A stretch of DNA of 64,000 bases from CAZFMJ01 sp964520045 (GTDB taxonomy: Bacteria > Elusimicrobiota > Elusimicrobia > Elusimicrobiales > CAZFMJ01). Positions within the stretch are counted from its first letter, which is position 1. The number at the start of each line of letters is the position of its first letter. Location of the stretch: contig CAZFMJ010000006.1 of NCBI GenBank assembly GCA_964520045.1, positions 1 through 64,000 of the forward strand. The letters run 5' to 3'. Under the pieces are notes generated by a model that was not told the DNA's origin, did no database searches, and saw only the letters and a program-made list of their open reading frames with translations. The position numbers were made by a program, and so were the translations under genes. Shown piece by piece: positions 41,326-49,682 of the stretch.

Positions 41326-41970
41326 TTACATAATCGAAAAAGTGTTCACGATCGGGTTTACGAAAGTTTTTTTAACGGCATTTTCAATTTGTCTGCCGGA
41401 AGCCGGCGTTTTTAGCAGATAAGCCGTTCCGCAGCGGACGGACTCAGGCTCTTTAAGGCCTAAATCGGCGATCGCTTTTTTAACGCTTTCCCCCGGCACA
41501 TCGGTTACCGAGTCTTTAAGCCATACTTCCACCCTGCGCCAGCCCTTCAAGGGGAAGGTGGAGTGCGAGACGGCTGGACTGTCCAAACAATCCTTAAAAG
41601 CAGTGAGTTTGGACTGATCCATTCTCAAAGCCATTGAGGAAGGAATGGGACAGCTGGACAGTTGGGCCGCCGGAAACTGGTGATTTTTTTCTCTCTGGTG
41701 ACCTTTTCCGCTGGAAACTGGTGACTTTTTCTGGAGAGGCAATTGCGGGAGTTGTATTGCATCGCAGGTTTCAGTTACCCTGTCGCATAAAAGTTCGTTC
41801 ATTATCAGGTTTATTTCATCCTGCCGGAAATCGCCGGTTATTTTGTAAAGGCGGGAAACAGATGCCGAATGGGCCGAATCAAAGCCGCTTGTTTTAAGCG
41901 TTGATATGACATGCGCTTCTTCCGATTTGGCAAATTCCGGTTTTGTGCTGATTTCTATAACAAAATTCAT
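41326..41970 (-). CDS. purS: Two-lobed PurS-like protein with repeat-derived linker
   Basis: 214 residues, more than twice a normal PurS (about 80). Residues 1-72 (MNFVIEISTKPEFAKSEEAH...) and 145-214 (RRVEVWLKDSVTDVPGESVK...CGTAYLLKT) each look like a PurS lobe; the second has the clearer family pattern of strand, P-x-x-x-V, and late strand. A PurS dimer in one chain would fit the symmetric site it occupies next to PurL. Residues about 73-144 are a low-complexity linker encoded by dispersed repeats, including a copy of the 70-bp element. Start overlaps purC by 4 nt. The gene order purC-purS-purL-purQ supports the assignment. Confidence 0.75.
   Translation of the reverse strand: MNFVIEISTKPEFAKSEEAHVISTLKTSGFDSAHSASVSRLYKITGDFRQDEINLIMNELLCDRVTETCDAIQLPQLPLQKKSPVSSGKGHQREKNHQFPAAQLSSCPIPSSMALRMDQSKLTAFKDCLDSPAVSHSTFPLKGWRRVEVWLKDSVTDVPGESVKKAIADLGLKEPESVRCGTAYLLKTPASGRQIENAVKKTFVNPIVNTFSIM
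41583..41651. repeat. 70-bp two-hairpin element, copy inside purS-like gene
   Basis: Aligns with the complement of 9858-9927 at about 87% identity with one single-base gap; the core GCAGTGAGTTTGGACTGA and the end AGGAAGGAATGGG are unchanged. Both hairpin arm pairs (CCAAAC/GTTTGG and CCATTC/GAATGG) are kept. Adjacent 41640-41740 holds CTGGAC words and two direct copies of GGAAACTGGTGA (about 41671 and 41710). Confidence 0.82.
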
Positions 41971-42920
41971 GAAAGCACTCTTTCCAACGCTTCTTTGTAG
42001 CGTTCGGCGGTTCCGGTTATGACTTCTTCCGGAAGGGCGGGGGGGGCGGATTTTTTATCCCAGCCCGAGTTTTCCAGATAATCTCTCACAAACTGCTTAT
42101 CAAAACTTTCGGGTGATTTGCCATCTGAGTATTGCGCCGAATCCCAGAATCTTGAGGAATCAGGAGTGACCAGCTCGTCTATGACAATTAATTCCCCGTC
42201 AAGAAATCCGAATTCAAATTTGGTGTCCGCAAGCAGTATCCCCCGCTTCTCAAGATAACCTCGGGCGTAATCATAAATTTTAAGGCTCATTTGTTTGAGT
42301 TTTTCCGCCGTTTCCTTTCCGGCCAGACTGCGGAGCTTTTCAAAAGAAATGTTTTCATCGTGGCCCGTGTCGGCTTTTACGGCGGGAGTAAAAATAGGCT
42401 CGGGCAGTTTTTGGGCTTCTTTAAGTCCTGACGGAAGGCTGTGTCCGCAGGCCGAGCCGGTGTTTTTATATTCTTTCCATGCCGAACCAGCGATATAGCC
42501 GCGCACCACGCACTCAAAGTCTACGCGCTTTGCCTTTTTTACAAGCATTGTCCGGTTTTTGTAATAGGAAACGTCAAATTCCATTCCTGCGGGAAGGGAT
42601 TCGCTGATTTCGGAAATCTCCGTAGCCAGCATATGATTGTCCGCTATATGTTTCGTCTTTTCAAACCAGAAGGAGCTTATTTTCGTGAGCGTTTCGCCTT
42701 TTCCGGGGATCAGGGCGGGGAGCACATAATCAAAAGCGGACAACCGGTCCGAAGAAACCAGCAGAAGCTTGTCTCCGAGGTCGTAAACGTCGCGCACCTT
42801 GCCCCTGCGCAGAAGCGGAAGGTTTAACAATTTATTCCCCCCATCCCAGCCTTCCCCCGCAAGGGGGGAAGGAACCTGCCAATACTTTTTTCTGCCATGA
42901 GCCAAATGTGTCACTCCCAT
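41967..42920 (-). CDS. purC: SAICAR synthetase with repeat-encoded N-terminus
   Basis: 317 residues as an open frame from the ATG at 42920, overlapping the guaA end by 10 nt. The enzyme joins CAIR and aspartate. Family motifs: LRRGKVRDVYDLGDKLLLVS, VVRGYIAGSAWKEY, LADTKFEFG, DELVTPDSSRFW. Normal PurC begins close to the GKVRDVY segment, but here about 30 extra residues precede it; residues 16-28 (VPSPLAGEGWDGG) are encoded by the dispersed 38-nt repeat at 42837-42874. Alternative start: TTG at 42830, directly after the repeat, whose GGGGGG would then act as ribosome site 6 nt upstream. Which is used cannot be decided from sequence. Confidence 0.93.
   Translation of the reverse strand: MGVTHLAHGRKKYWQVPSPLAGEGWDGGNKLLNLPLLRRGKVRDVYDLGDKLLLVSSDRLSAFDYVLPALIPGKGETLTKISSFWFEKTKHIADNHMLATEISEISESLPAGMEFDVSYYKNRTMLVKKAKRVDFECVVRGYIAGSAWKEYKNTGSACGHSLPSGLKEAQKLPEPIFTPAVKADTGHDENISFEKLRSLAGKETAEKLKQMSLKIYDYARGYLEKRGILLADTKFEFGFLDGELIVIDELVTPDSSRFWDSAQYSDGKSPESFDKQFVRDYLENSGWDKKSAPPALPEEVITGTAERYKEALERVLS
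42837..42874. repeat. 38-nt GC-block repeat inside purC 5' region
   Basis: CCCCCCATCCCAGCCTTCCC continuing to GGGGGGAAGGAA, identical to 38561-38598 except for one A/G difference. In the purC frame it encodes PSPLAGEGWDGG. It ends 6 nt before an in-frame TTG. Confidence 0.88.
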
Positions 42921-44443
42921 TCGATCGTGGACGGCGGTTTTGAAGTGATGTCATATACCACGCGGTTTATTCCCCGCACCTCGCTTACTATCCTGCCGGA
43001 TATTTTCTGGAGTATTTCATGGGGAAGTTTTGACCAGTCCGCTGTCATTCCGTCGATGCTTTCCACCAGACGCACCGCCGCGGCGTTTTCATAGGTGCGC
43101 TCGTCTCCCATGACTCCCACGGATTTTACCGGAAGAAGCACGGCAAAGGCCTGCCATATTTTTTTATCCCATCCGCCCGCGGAGATCTCCTCGCGCACTA
43201 TCAGATCGGCTTTGCGCAGTATCTCAAGCCTGCCGGCGGTTACGGCGCCGATTATCCTTATGGCAAGTCCGGGGCCGGGGAAAGGATGCGCCGACAGTAT
43301 TTCCTCGTTCATGCCCATCTCCCGTCCCAACTTGCGCACCTCGTCCTTAAAAAGGAATTTCAGTGGTTCGATAAGCTTGAGCTTCATTCGCTTGGGCAGT
43401 CCGCCCACATTGTGGTGGCTTTTGATCACGGCGGAGGGTCCTGATACGGACACCGATTCTATCACATCGGGGTAAAGCGTGCCTTGCGCAAGGAAGTCGA
43501 TCCCCTTTATGCGTTTTGCTTCTTTGTTGAAAACTTCAATAAAAGTTCTGCCTATGATTTTTCGTTTGCGCTCCGGGTCCGCCACTCCCTCAAGCCTTTT
43601 GAGGAAAAGTTTTGAGGCATCCGTCATTTTAAGATTAAGGCGCATCTTTCCGGCAAAAAGCCGTTTTACCCTTTCGCTGTCGCCGGAGCGCAGGAGGCCG
43701 GTGTCCACAAAAATGCAGTAGAGCCGTTTTCCTATGGCGCGGTGTATTATCGCGGCTGCCACCGAGGAGTCCACTCCTCCGGAAAGCGCGCAGACAACGG
43801 AGCCGTTTCCCGTCTGCCTCCTGATATTTTCAATAGATTCCTTTAATACGCACGCGGGAGTCCAGCGTTCGGAATAGCCGCATATCCGCCGGGCGAAGTT
43901 TTCAAGTATTTTATTCCCGCAGGAGGTATGCGCGACTTCCGGATGGAACTGGACCCCGTAAAAATTTCTGCGCTCATCGGCTATCGCGGCAAACAGGGCG
44001 GATCCGGTAACAGCGGCGGTTTTAAAATCGCCGCCGGTTTTTTTTACTCCGTCGCCGTGGCTCATCCATGCCTGAAAATGCTCGGGAATATTATGAAAAA
44101 GAGGGGAGCGCGCCGTCACTTTTACTTTTGCAAAGCCGTATTCGCGTTTTTTTGCTTTGTCCACTCTGCCCCCGCTTACGGCGGCAAGAAGCTGCATGCC
44201 GTAGCATATGCCGAGCGCCGGTATCCCCATTTTAAGGATTCGCAGGTCCGGTCTGGGTGATTTCGCCGCATGCACGCTTGCCGGTCCGCCTGAAAGTATG
44301 ATCCCCAGAGGATTGTGTTTTTGTATTTCTTCAAAAGGCGCGGAAAAGGGAAGGATTTCTGCGTAGACGCCCTTTTCCCTGAGCCGTCTGGCTATGAGCT
44401 GGGTGTACTGGCTTCCGAAGTCCAATACAAGTATCCGCCTCAT
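42911..44443 (-). CDS. guaA: GMP synthase (glutamine-hydrolysing)
   Basis: 510 residues. The glutaminase domain (1-190) has ILVLDFGSQYTQLIARRLRE, nucleophile GICYGMQLL and VQFHPEV. The ATP-pyrophosphatase domain has the P-loop ALSGGVDSSVAA; the dimerisation domain ends in VVYDITSKPPSTIEWE, the universal GuaA C-terminus. It converts XMP to GMP. Overlaps guaB3 by 4 nt. Confidence 0.97.
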   Translation of the reverse strand: MRRILVLDFGSQYTQLIARRLREKGVYAEILPFSAPFEEIQKHNPLGIILSGGPASVHAAKSPRPDLRILKMGIPALGICYGMQLLAAVSGGRVDKAKKREYGFAKVKVTARSPLFHNIPEHFQAWMSHGDGVKKTGGDFKTAAVTGSALFAAIADERRNFYGVQFHPEVAHTSCGNKILENFARRICGYSERWTPACVLKESIENIRRQTGNGSVVCALSGGVDSSVAAAIIHRAIGKRLYCIFVDTGLLRSGDSERVKRLFAGKMRLNLKMTDASKLFLKRLEGVADPERKRKIIGRTFIEVFNKEAKRIKGIDFLAQGTLYPDVIESVSVSGPSAVIKSHHNVGGLPKRMKLKLIEPLKFLFKDEVRKLGREMGMNEEILSAHPFPGPGLAIRIIGAVTAGRLEILRKADLIVREEISAGGWDKKIWQAFAVLLPVKSVGVMGDERTYENAAAVRLVESIDGMTADWSKLPHEILQKISGRIVSEVRGINRVVYDITSKPPSTIEWE

Positions 44444-45600
44444 TTTCCCATGCCTATTTTCTGAGCTTTCTGGAAAAGTTTTCCTTCGGTCTTTATGGAA
44501 GGAGCTATGATTATTTCGGCCAGCTGGAGTTCTTTTATCGTGGCGGCGCCCAGCGTTCCCATGCAGGTCTTGAGCGCTCCAACAAGGTTCTGGCTTCCGT
44601 CGTCAAGCTTTGACGGGCCGCAGAGAATTTCCTCAAGCGAGCCGGTGACGCCCACGTATATTCTGGTTCCGCGCGGAAGATTGTGATGCGGGGTGGCCAT
44701 GCCCCAGTGGTATCCGAATCCGGGCGCTTCCTTGCTTTTTGCAAACGCCGAGCCCACCATCACTCCGTCTGAACCGCAGGCTATCGCCTTGCAGATGTCT
44801 CCGCCGGTGGACATTCCGCCGTCCGTTATTATCGGGACATAGCGGTTCGTCTTTTTGAAGTAAAAATCTCTCGCCGAAGAGCAGTCTATGGTGGCTGTTA
44901 CCTGCGGCACGCCGATTCCGAGAACGCCCCGCGTGGTGCAGGCGGCGCCCGGGCCGACTCCCACAAGCAGTCCGGCTATGCCTGTTTCCATGAGCTCGAG
45001 GGCCGTTTTGAAGGTGACGCAGTTGCCGGCGATTACCGGCATTTTCATTTCTTTGCAGAATTTTGCGATGTCTAAAGATTCGTGTTTTGAGGATTTATGT
45101 TTTACGGTTATGACGGTAGACTGCACTACGAATATGTCGCATCCCGCCTCTTTGGCTATGCGTCCGTAATCTTCTGCGTTCTGGGGTATTGTGGATACGG
45201 CGCAGGGCACCTTGGCTTTTTTTATTTCCTCCACCCGCTTTCCTATCAGATGCTTTTTGACCGGTTCCTTATACATGTCCTGAACAAGTTTGGTGGCCGT
45301 TTCGGGGTCGGCCTTGGAAATATTTTTCGTTATTTCGCGCGGGTTTTCATACCTTGTGTTTATGCCGTCGAGATTTAAGACCGCAAGCCCGCCGAGCCTG
45401 CCCATTTCTACGGCAAAAGGAACGTCCACGACCCCGTCCATGGCGGAGGCAAGAAAAGGTATCTGAAGCTTTATATCTCCTATGGCCAGCGTTGTGTTCG
45501 TATCTTCGGGGTCGATCGTGCAGTTTCCCGGAATAAGCGCTATCTCGTCAAATCCGTAAGCCCTTCTGGCTTCGCGGTCCCTGCCTATGAAAAATGCCAT
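44440..45600 (-). CDS. guaB3: GuaB3-type IMP dehydrogenase-family protein
   Basis: 386 residues, without the CBS domains of ordinary IMP dehydrogenase. IMPDH/GMPR fold: LIPGNCTIDPEDTNT, FLASAMDGVVD, VGVGPGAACTTRGVLGIGVP with the active-site Cys, ITDGGMSTGGDICKA, GSAFAKSKEAPG. This is the GuaB3 subgroup known from actinobacteria and cyanobacteria. Position right before guaA suggests it makes XMP for GMP synthesis, as shown for a cyanobacterial member; a different dehydrogenase or reductase role is possible. First gene of the guaB3-guaA-purC-purS-purL-purQ unit. Confidence 0.88.
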   Translation of the reverse strand: MAFFIGRDREARRAYGFDEIALIPGNCTIDPEDTNTTLAIGDIKLQIPFLASAMDGVVDVPFAVEMGRLGGLAVLNLDGINTRYENPREITKNISKADPETATKLVQDMYKEPVKKHLIGKRVEEIKKAKVPCAVSTIPQNAEDYGRIAKEAGCDIFVVQSTVITVKHKSSKHESLDIAKFCKEMKMPVIAGNCVTFKTALELMETGIAGLLVGVGPGAACTTRGVLGIGVPQVTATIDCSSARDFYFKKTNRYVPIITDGGMSTGGDICKAIACGSDGVMVGSAFAKSKEAPGFGYHWGMATPHHNLPRGTRIYVGVTGSLEEILCGPSKLDDGSQNLVGALKTCMGTLGAATIKELQLAEIIIAPSIKTEGKLFQKAQKIGMGK

Positions 45601-45869
45601 AAGATCTCCTTTGGGCTGAAGACTGAAGGCTATCAGTTCTGATTTGTACCTTCAGGCTAACAGCCGTCAGACTATCCACCTGAGCCGTTACCTTATATTA
45701 TCCAATCTCTCACATGAAAGGCAAATTTGAGAAGAAACGGTGAGAGAGAAAACGCGGATGGGATTTTTTCTCCGTCCAGCAAGTTGAGTAATACCGCAAA
45801 AAATGATATTTTTACATTATAAGGCATTATCCGGAATCTAGTGCCTATGTTTTATTCAAGGAGCTTATC
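45601..45869. repeat. Divergent intergenic region with GGCTGAAG repeat
   Basis: Between divergent guaB3 and the aminotransferase gene; both promoters should be here. 45607-45665 has GGGCTGAAGACTGAAGGCTA and a complement-orientation CCTTCAGGCTAACAGCCGTC, another member of the repeat at 4948-5073 and 8928-8955. I do not see a consensus promoter pair clearly. Confidence 0.45.
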
Positions 45870-47216
45870 ATGACGAACACTATTTCAAAAGCGCGTTCAG
45901 CAATGAAGAAAACACTTCCGGGGCCTAAGGCAAAAGCCCTGCTGGCAAAAGACGGAAAATATATATCGCCGTCATATACCCGTTCTTATCCGGCCGTGGT
46001 ATGCCGGGGCCGGGGAGCCAATATATGGGACGTGGACGGCAATTTGTTTCTGGATTTCAACGCGGGCGTCGCGGTATGCAGCACGGGCCACTGCCATCCT
46101 GAGGTTGTTAAGGCCATACAGAAGCAGGCCGCCGAGCTCATACATATGTCGGGCACAGATTTTTATTATCCGTCCCAGATAAATCTGGCGGAAAAAATAG
46201 CTTCTATATTCCCTTCGGGGCCTTCCGCGAAATCTTTTTTTGCCAATTCCGGAGCAGAGGCCGTAGAGGCCGCCATGAAGCTGTCGCGCTATTATACCGG
46301 ACGCCAGAAATTTATTTCTTTCTACGGCGCGTTTCACGGAAGGACGTTCGGAGCGCTTTCTCTTACTGCTTCCAAATATACGCAGAAAAAGGGTTTCGGA
46401 ACCCTTCTGGCCGGAGTGGAGCATGCGCACTATGCCTATTGCTACCGCTGTCCGTTTAACCTTAAGTATCCGGGCTGCAGTCTTGCCTGCGCGGATTATA
46501 TTGAAAACATACTTTTAAAGAAAACCATGCCTCCCGAGGAAGTCGCGGCGATAGTGGTTGAGCCTTTTCAGGGCGAAGGGGGCTATGTGGTTCCGCCGGC
46601 GGATTGGCTTCCCAGAATACATAAAATAGCGCAGAAATACGGAATGCTTCTGGTCTGCGATGAGATACAGGCAGGCATGGGACGCACCGGAAAAATGTTC
46701 GCATGCGAGCATTTCGGAGTCAAGCCGGATATAATAACGATAGCCAAGGGCGTGGCATCCGGTCTTCCGCTGGGCATAATGGTCGCCAAATCATCCATTA
46801 TGATATGGAAACCGGGAGCGCACGCTTCCACCTTCGGGGGCAATCCTGTCGCCTGCGAGTCGGCGCTTGCCACGCTGAAGCTGATTCAAAACGGGCTTAT
46901 GGAAAATGCGCGGGTTCAGGGGGAGTATTTTAAGCAGCAGCTTCTGGAACTGCAGAAAGAATTTGAAGTCATAGGCGATGTGCGCGGAAAGGGGCTTATG
47001 CTGGCCATAGAGCTTGTTGAGGACAGGCATAGCAAAAAACCGGCCTGCGAATTAAGAAACAAAATAGTAGACGACGAGTGCTTTAAGCGCGGGCTTCTGC
47101 TTTTGGGCTGCGGGGCAAGCACGATACGGTTCTGCCCGCCTCTTGTAGTTACAAGAAAGGAAATAGATTCCGCCCTGGATATTTTAAGGGAAGCAATGCG
47201 CAGCTGTGTTAAGTAA
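45870..47216 (+). CDS. Class III PLP aminotransferase (ornithine/GABA type)
   Basis: 448 residues. Fold type I PLP enzyme: WDVDGNLFLDFNAGVAV, NSGAEAVEAAMKLSR, FHGRTFGALSLT, VVEPFQGEGGY, DEIQAGMGRTGKMFA, and the PLP lysine in TIAKGVASGLPLG. The insertion HYAYCYRCPFNLKYPGCSLAC with four cysteines resembles the archaeal-type acetylornithine/GABA aminotransferase group, some members of which are amino-acid racemases. It could pass glutamate semialdehyde to PruA (7288). AAGGAG lies about 8 nt before the ATG. Confidence 0.88.
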   Translation: MTNTISKARSAMKKTLPGPKAKALLAKDGKYISPSYTRSYPAVVCRGRGANIWDVDGNLFLDFNAGVAVCSTGHCHPEVVKAIQKQAAELIHMSGTDFYYPSQINLAEKIASIFPSGPSAKSFFANSGAEAVEAAMKLSRYYTGRQKFISFYGAFHGRTFGALSLTASKYTQKKGFGTLLAGVEHAHYAYCYRCPFNLKYPGCSLACADYIENILLKKTMPPEEVAAIVVEPFQGEGGYVVPPADWLPRIHKIAQKYGMLLVCDEIQAGMGRTGKMFACEHFGVKPDIITIAKGVASGLPLGIMVAKSSIMIWKPGAHASTFGGNPVACESALATLKLIQNGLMENARVQGEYFKQQLLELQKEFEVIGDVRGKGLMLAIELVEDRHSKKPACELRNKIVDDECFKRGLLLLGCGASTIRFCPPLVVTRKEIDSALDILREAMRSCVK

Positions 47217-47312
47217 AGCGGAAGATGCCGGCAAGCTGGCGGAAGTTTATTTTTTAGGCATTCTGATTACTGAATACTGTCTACTTTAGGGCTATAGATA
47301 AATTGAGTCTAT

Positions 47313-48692
47313 ATGGTAAAAAAAGATTTTGGAATTCTTGTGCTTGCCGCAGGGCTCGGCACCCGCATGAAATCGGGTCTGCCCAAGATGCTTCACCCCG
47401 TGGCCGGTATGCCGATGATAGGCAGGATATTAAAGACCATACAGCCCCTTAAATCTTCCGGCATATGCCTTGTCGTGGGCCATGAAGCAGGCAGGGTCAG
47501 GCAGGAAATTCTGTCAAAGCTGGATGACTGGGGTATCAAAGCCAAGCCGGTTTTTGTGGAGCAGAAGTTTCTTAAAGGAAGCGGCAGGGCCGTGCAGGAA
47601 GCGGCGGGGTTTGTCAAAAAGCACAAAACCCTGCTGGTTATGTGCGGAGACAGTCCGCTTATTACCGCCGGCGCTCTTTCCGGAATGCTTGAAACGTTTT
47701 TTAAGGGCGATTGCCGGGCCGTGGTTCTTACTGCTAAACTCGCGGATCCTTACGGCTACGGCAGGGTAATGCGTTCCATAGCGGGAGTATCCGCCATAGT
47801 GGAAGAATCGGAACTGGACGGGGAAAATGCCGGTGTAAACGAGGTTAATTCCGGAATTTATGTTTTTGACTCAGCGGCGCTGGCTCAAGCCCTGAAAGAA
47901 CTTAAACCCAAAGGGCCCAAAAAAGAATTTTATCTCACCGATGTCATAGAATCGATTGCGTCAAAAGGCGGGAAAATTTTGCCGTTTGTCGTTAAGGACC
48001 CGGATGAGATTTTAGGCGTTAATTCCAGAAAACAGCTTGCTTATGCCTCGTCCGTCATTAATAAGCGGACGCTTGACCGGCTTATGGCTGAAGGCGTTAC
48101 GATAGCCGACCCTGATTCCACATATGTTGATGAGACAGTAAAAATAGGCAGGGACAGCGTAATCTATGCGGGAACGCACATAACAGGCAAAACTGAAATA
48201 GGCGAAAATTCCAGTATAGGGCCGTATGTTCTGCTGGAAAACAGCAGGCTGGGCAGGGAAGTGAAGGTAAAATTTTTCTGCTGCGTATATAACAGCAGGA
48301 TTCTTGACAATACCGTGGTAGGCCCCTTTTCTCATATACGGCCGGGCTGCGTCATAGGTCCTTCGGCTAAAATAGGCAATTTTACGGAAGTCAAAGCGTC
48401 TACCGTGGGCCGCGGCTCAAAAGTGCCGCATTTAAGCTATATAGGCGACACTGAAATGGCGGACGGCATAAATATCGGCGCGGGCACGATAACCTGCAAC
48501 TATGACGGCGTTGAAAAACATAAGACCATCATAGGCGCGGGCGCGTTTATAGGCTCTAATGTAAATCTTGTGGCTCCCGTTAAAATAGGCAGGCGCAGTA
48601 AGATAGGCGCAGGCTCCACTATAACGGATGACGTTCCGGCGGAAACTTTGGCGATAGCAAGGGCAAGACAGATAGTATTAAAAAAGAGGTGA
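47313..48692 (+). CDS. glmU: Bifunctional UDP-GlcNAc pyrophosphorylase/GlcN-1-P acetyltransferase
   Basis: 459 residues. The N-terminal uridyltransferase has LAAGLGTRMKSGLPKMLHPV and MCGDSPLI; from about residue 250 a left-handed beta-helix of hexapeptide repeats (IGPYVLLENSRLG..., IGNFTEVKASTVGRG) ends in INIGAGTITCNYDG, the acetyltransferase site. It makes UDP-GlcNAc for peptidoglycan and lipopolysaccharide. Followed after 1 nt by prs, an operon arrangement common in bacteria. Confidence 0.96.
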   Translation: MVKKDFGILVLAAGLGTRMKSGLPKMLHPVAGMPMIGRILKTIQPLKSSGICLVVGHEAGRVRQEILSKLDDWGIKAKPVFVEQKFLKGSGRAVQEAAGFVKKHKTLLVMCGDSPLITAGALSGMLETFFKGDCRAVVLTAKLADPYGYGRVMRSIAGVSAIVEESELDGENAGVNEVNSGIYVFDSAALAQALKELKPKGPKKEFYLTDVIESIASKGGKILPFVVKDPDEILGVNSRKQLAYASSVINKRTLDRLMAEGVTIADPDSTYVDETVKIGRDSVIYAGTHITGKTEIGENSSIGPYVLLENSRLGREVKVKFFCCVYNSRILDNTVVGPFSHIRPGCVIGPSAKIGNFTEVKASTVGRGSKVPHLSYIGDTEMADGINIGAGTITCNYDGVEKHKTIIGAGAFIGSNVNLVAPVKIGRRSKIGAGSTITDDVPAETLAIARARQIVLKKR

Positions 48693-48693
48693 A

Positions 48694-49650
48694 ATGATGT
48701 CCGATAGGTGTTCCCTTAAGGGAGAACTTAAGATATTTTCCGGCAATGCCAATAAGGCTCTTGCGGAAGAAATCTGCAGGATTTTAAAAGTATCGCTGGG
48801 GAAATCCATGTCAGACAGGTTCGCTGACGGCGAAATAAACGCCCATATCATGGAAAATGTCCGAGGCTGCGACTGCTATCTTATTCAGCCTACATGCCCT
48901 CCGGTAAACGAAAATGTTATGGAGCTTCTGATTATGATGGATGCCCTGAGGCGGGCAAGCGCAGGCAGGGTTTCCGCTGTAATGCCTTATTACGGATACG
49001 GCAGGGCTGACAGGAAAACTTCTCCCCGGGTGCCTATCACGGCTAAGCTTGTGGCCAATCTCATAACTTCAGCCGGAGCCAATAGGGTTATAACAATAGA
49101 CCTGCATGCGTCCCAGATTCAGGGATTTTTTGATATCCCGGTGGACCATCTTTATGCGTCTCCCGTTTTTCTGGATTACATAAAAAAAAGGAAATATCCC
49201 GATATGGTGGTCGTCTCTCCCGATGTGGGAGGAGTGGAAAGAGCAAGGGCTTTTGCGAAACATCTCAACGCCGGTCTGGTTATAATAGACAAAAGGCGTC
49301 CCCGCCCCAATGAAGCTTCGGTTTATAATGTGATAGGCGCGGTGCGCGGAGCCACGGCGATAATATTTGACGATATGGTTGACACGGCCGGCACTCTGAT
49401 AAAAGTGGCCGCCGCTCTTAAGGAAAGCGGGGCTAAAACCATTGTGGCGGCTGCAACTCACGGAGTATTTTCAGGAGAAGCGGTAAATCGTATTAAAAAT
49501 TCTCCGCTCAAGGAGATGCTTGTCACAAACACCATCCCTGTGTCAAAAAATCTGCAGTCCAAGATAAAGGTTTTATCTGTGGCTTCCATACTTGCGGAAG
49601 CTATACGCAGAAATCATATGGGCATGTCTATAAGCGAAATGTTTAATTAA
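48694..49650 (+). CDS. prs: Ribose-phosphate pyrophosphokinase
   Basis: 318 residues. LKIFSGNANKALAEEI at the start, DRFADGEINAHIMENVRG, YYGYGRADRKTSPRVPIT, TIDLHASQIQGFFDIPVDHL, and the PRPP loop DDMVDTAGTL. It makes PRPP, the substrate of PurF, linking this operon to the purine genes on the other strand. AGAGGTG lies just upstream; a second Met codon directly follows the first. Confidence 0.97.
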   Translation: MMSDRCSLKGELKIFSGNANKALAEEICRILKVSLGKSMSDRFADGEINAHIMENVRGCDCYLIQPTCPPVNENVMELLIMMDALRRASAGRVSAVMPYYGYGRADRKTSPRVPITAKLVANLITSAGANRVITIDLHASQIQGFFDIPVDHLYASPVFLDYIKKRKYPDMVVVSPDVGGVERARAFAKHLNAGLVIIDKRRPRPNEASVYNVIGAVRGATAIIFDDMVDTAGTLIKVAAALKESGAKTIVAAATHGVFSGEAVNRIKNSPLKEMLVTNTIPVSKNLQSKIKVLSVASILAEAIRRNHMGMSISEMFN

Positions 49651-49682
49651 GGGGGCATTCCGCCCCTAATTAAGGAGATATT

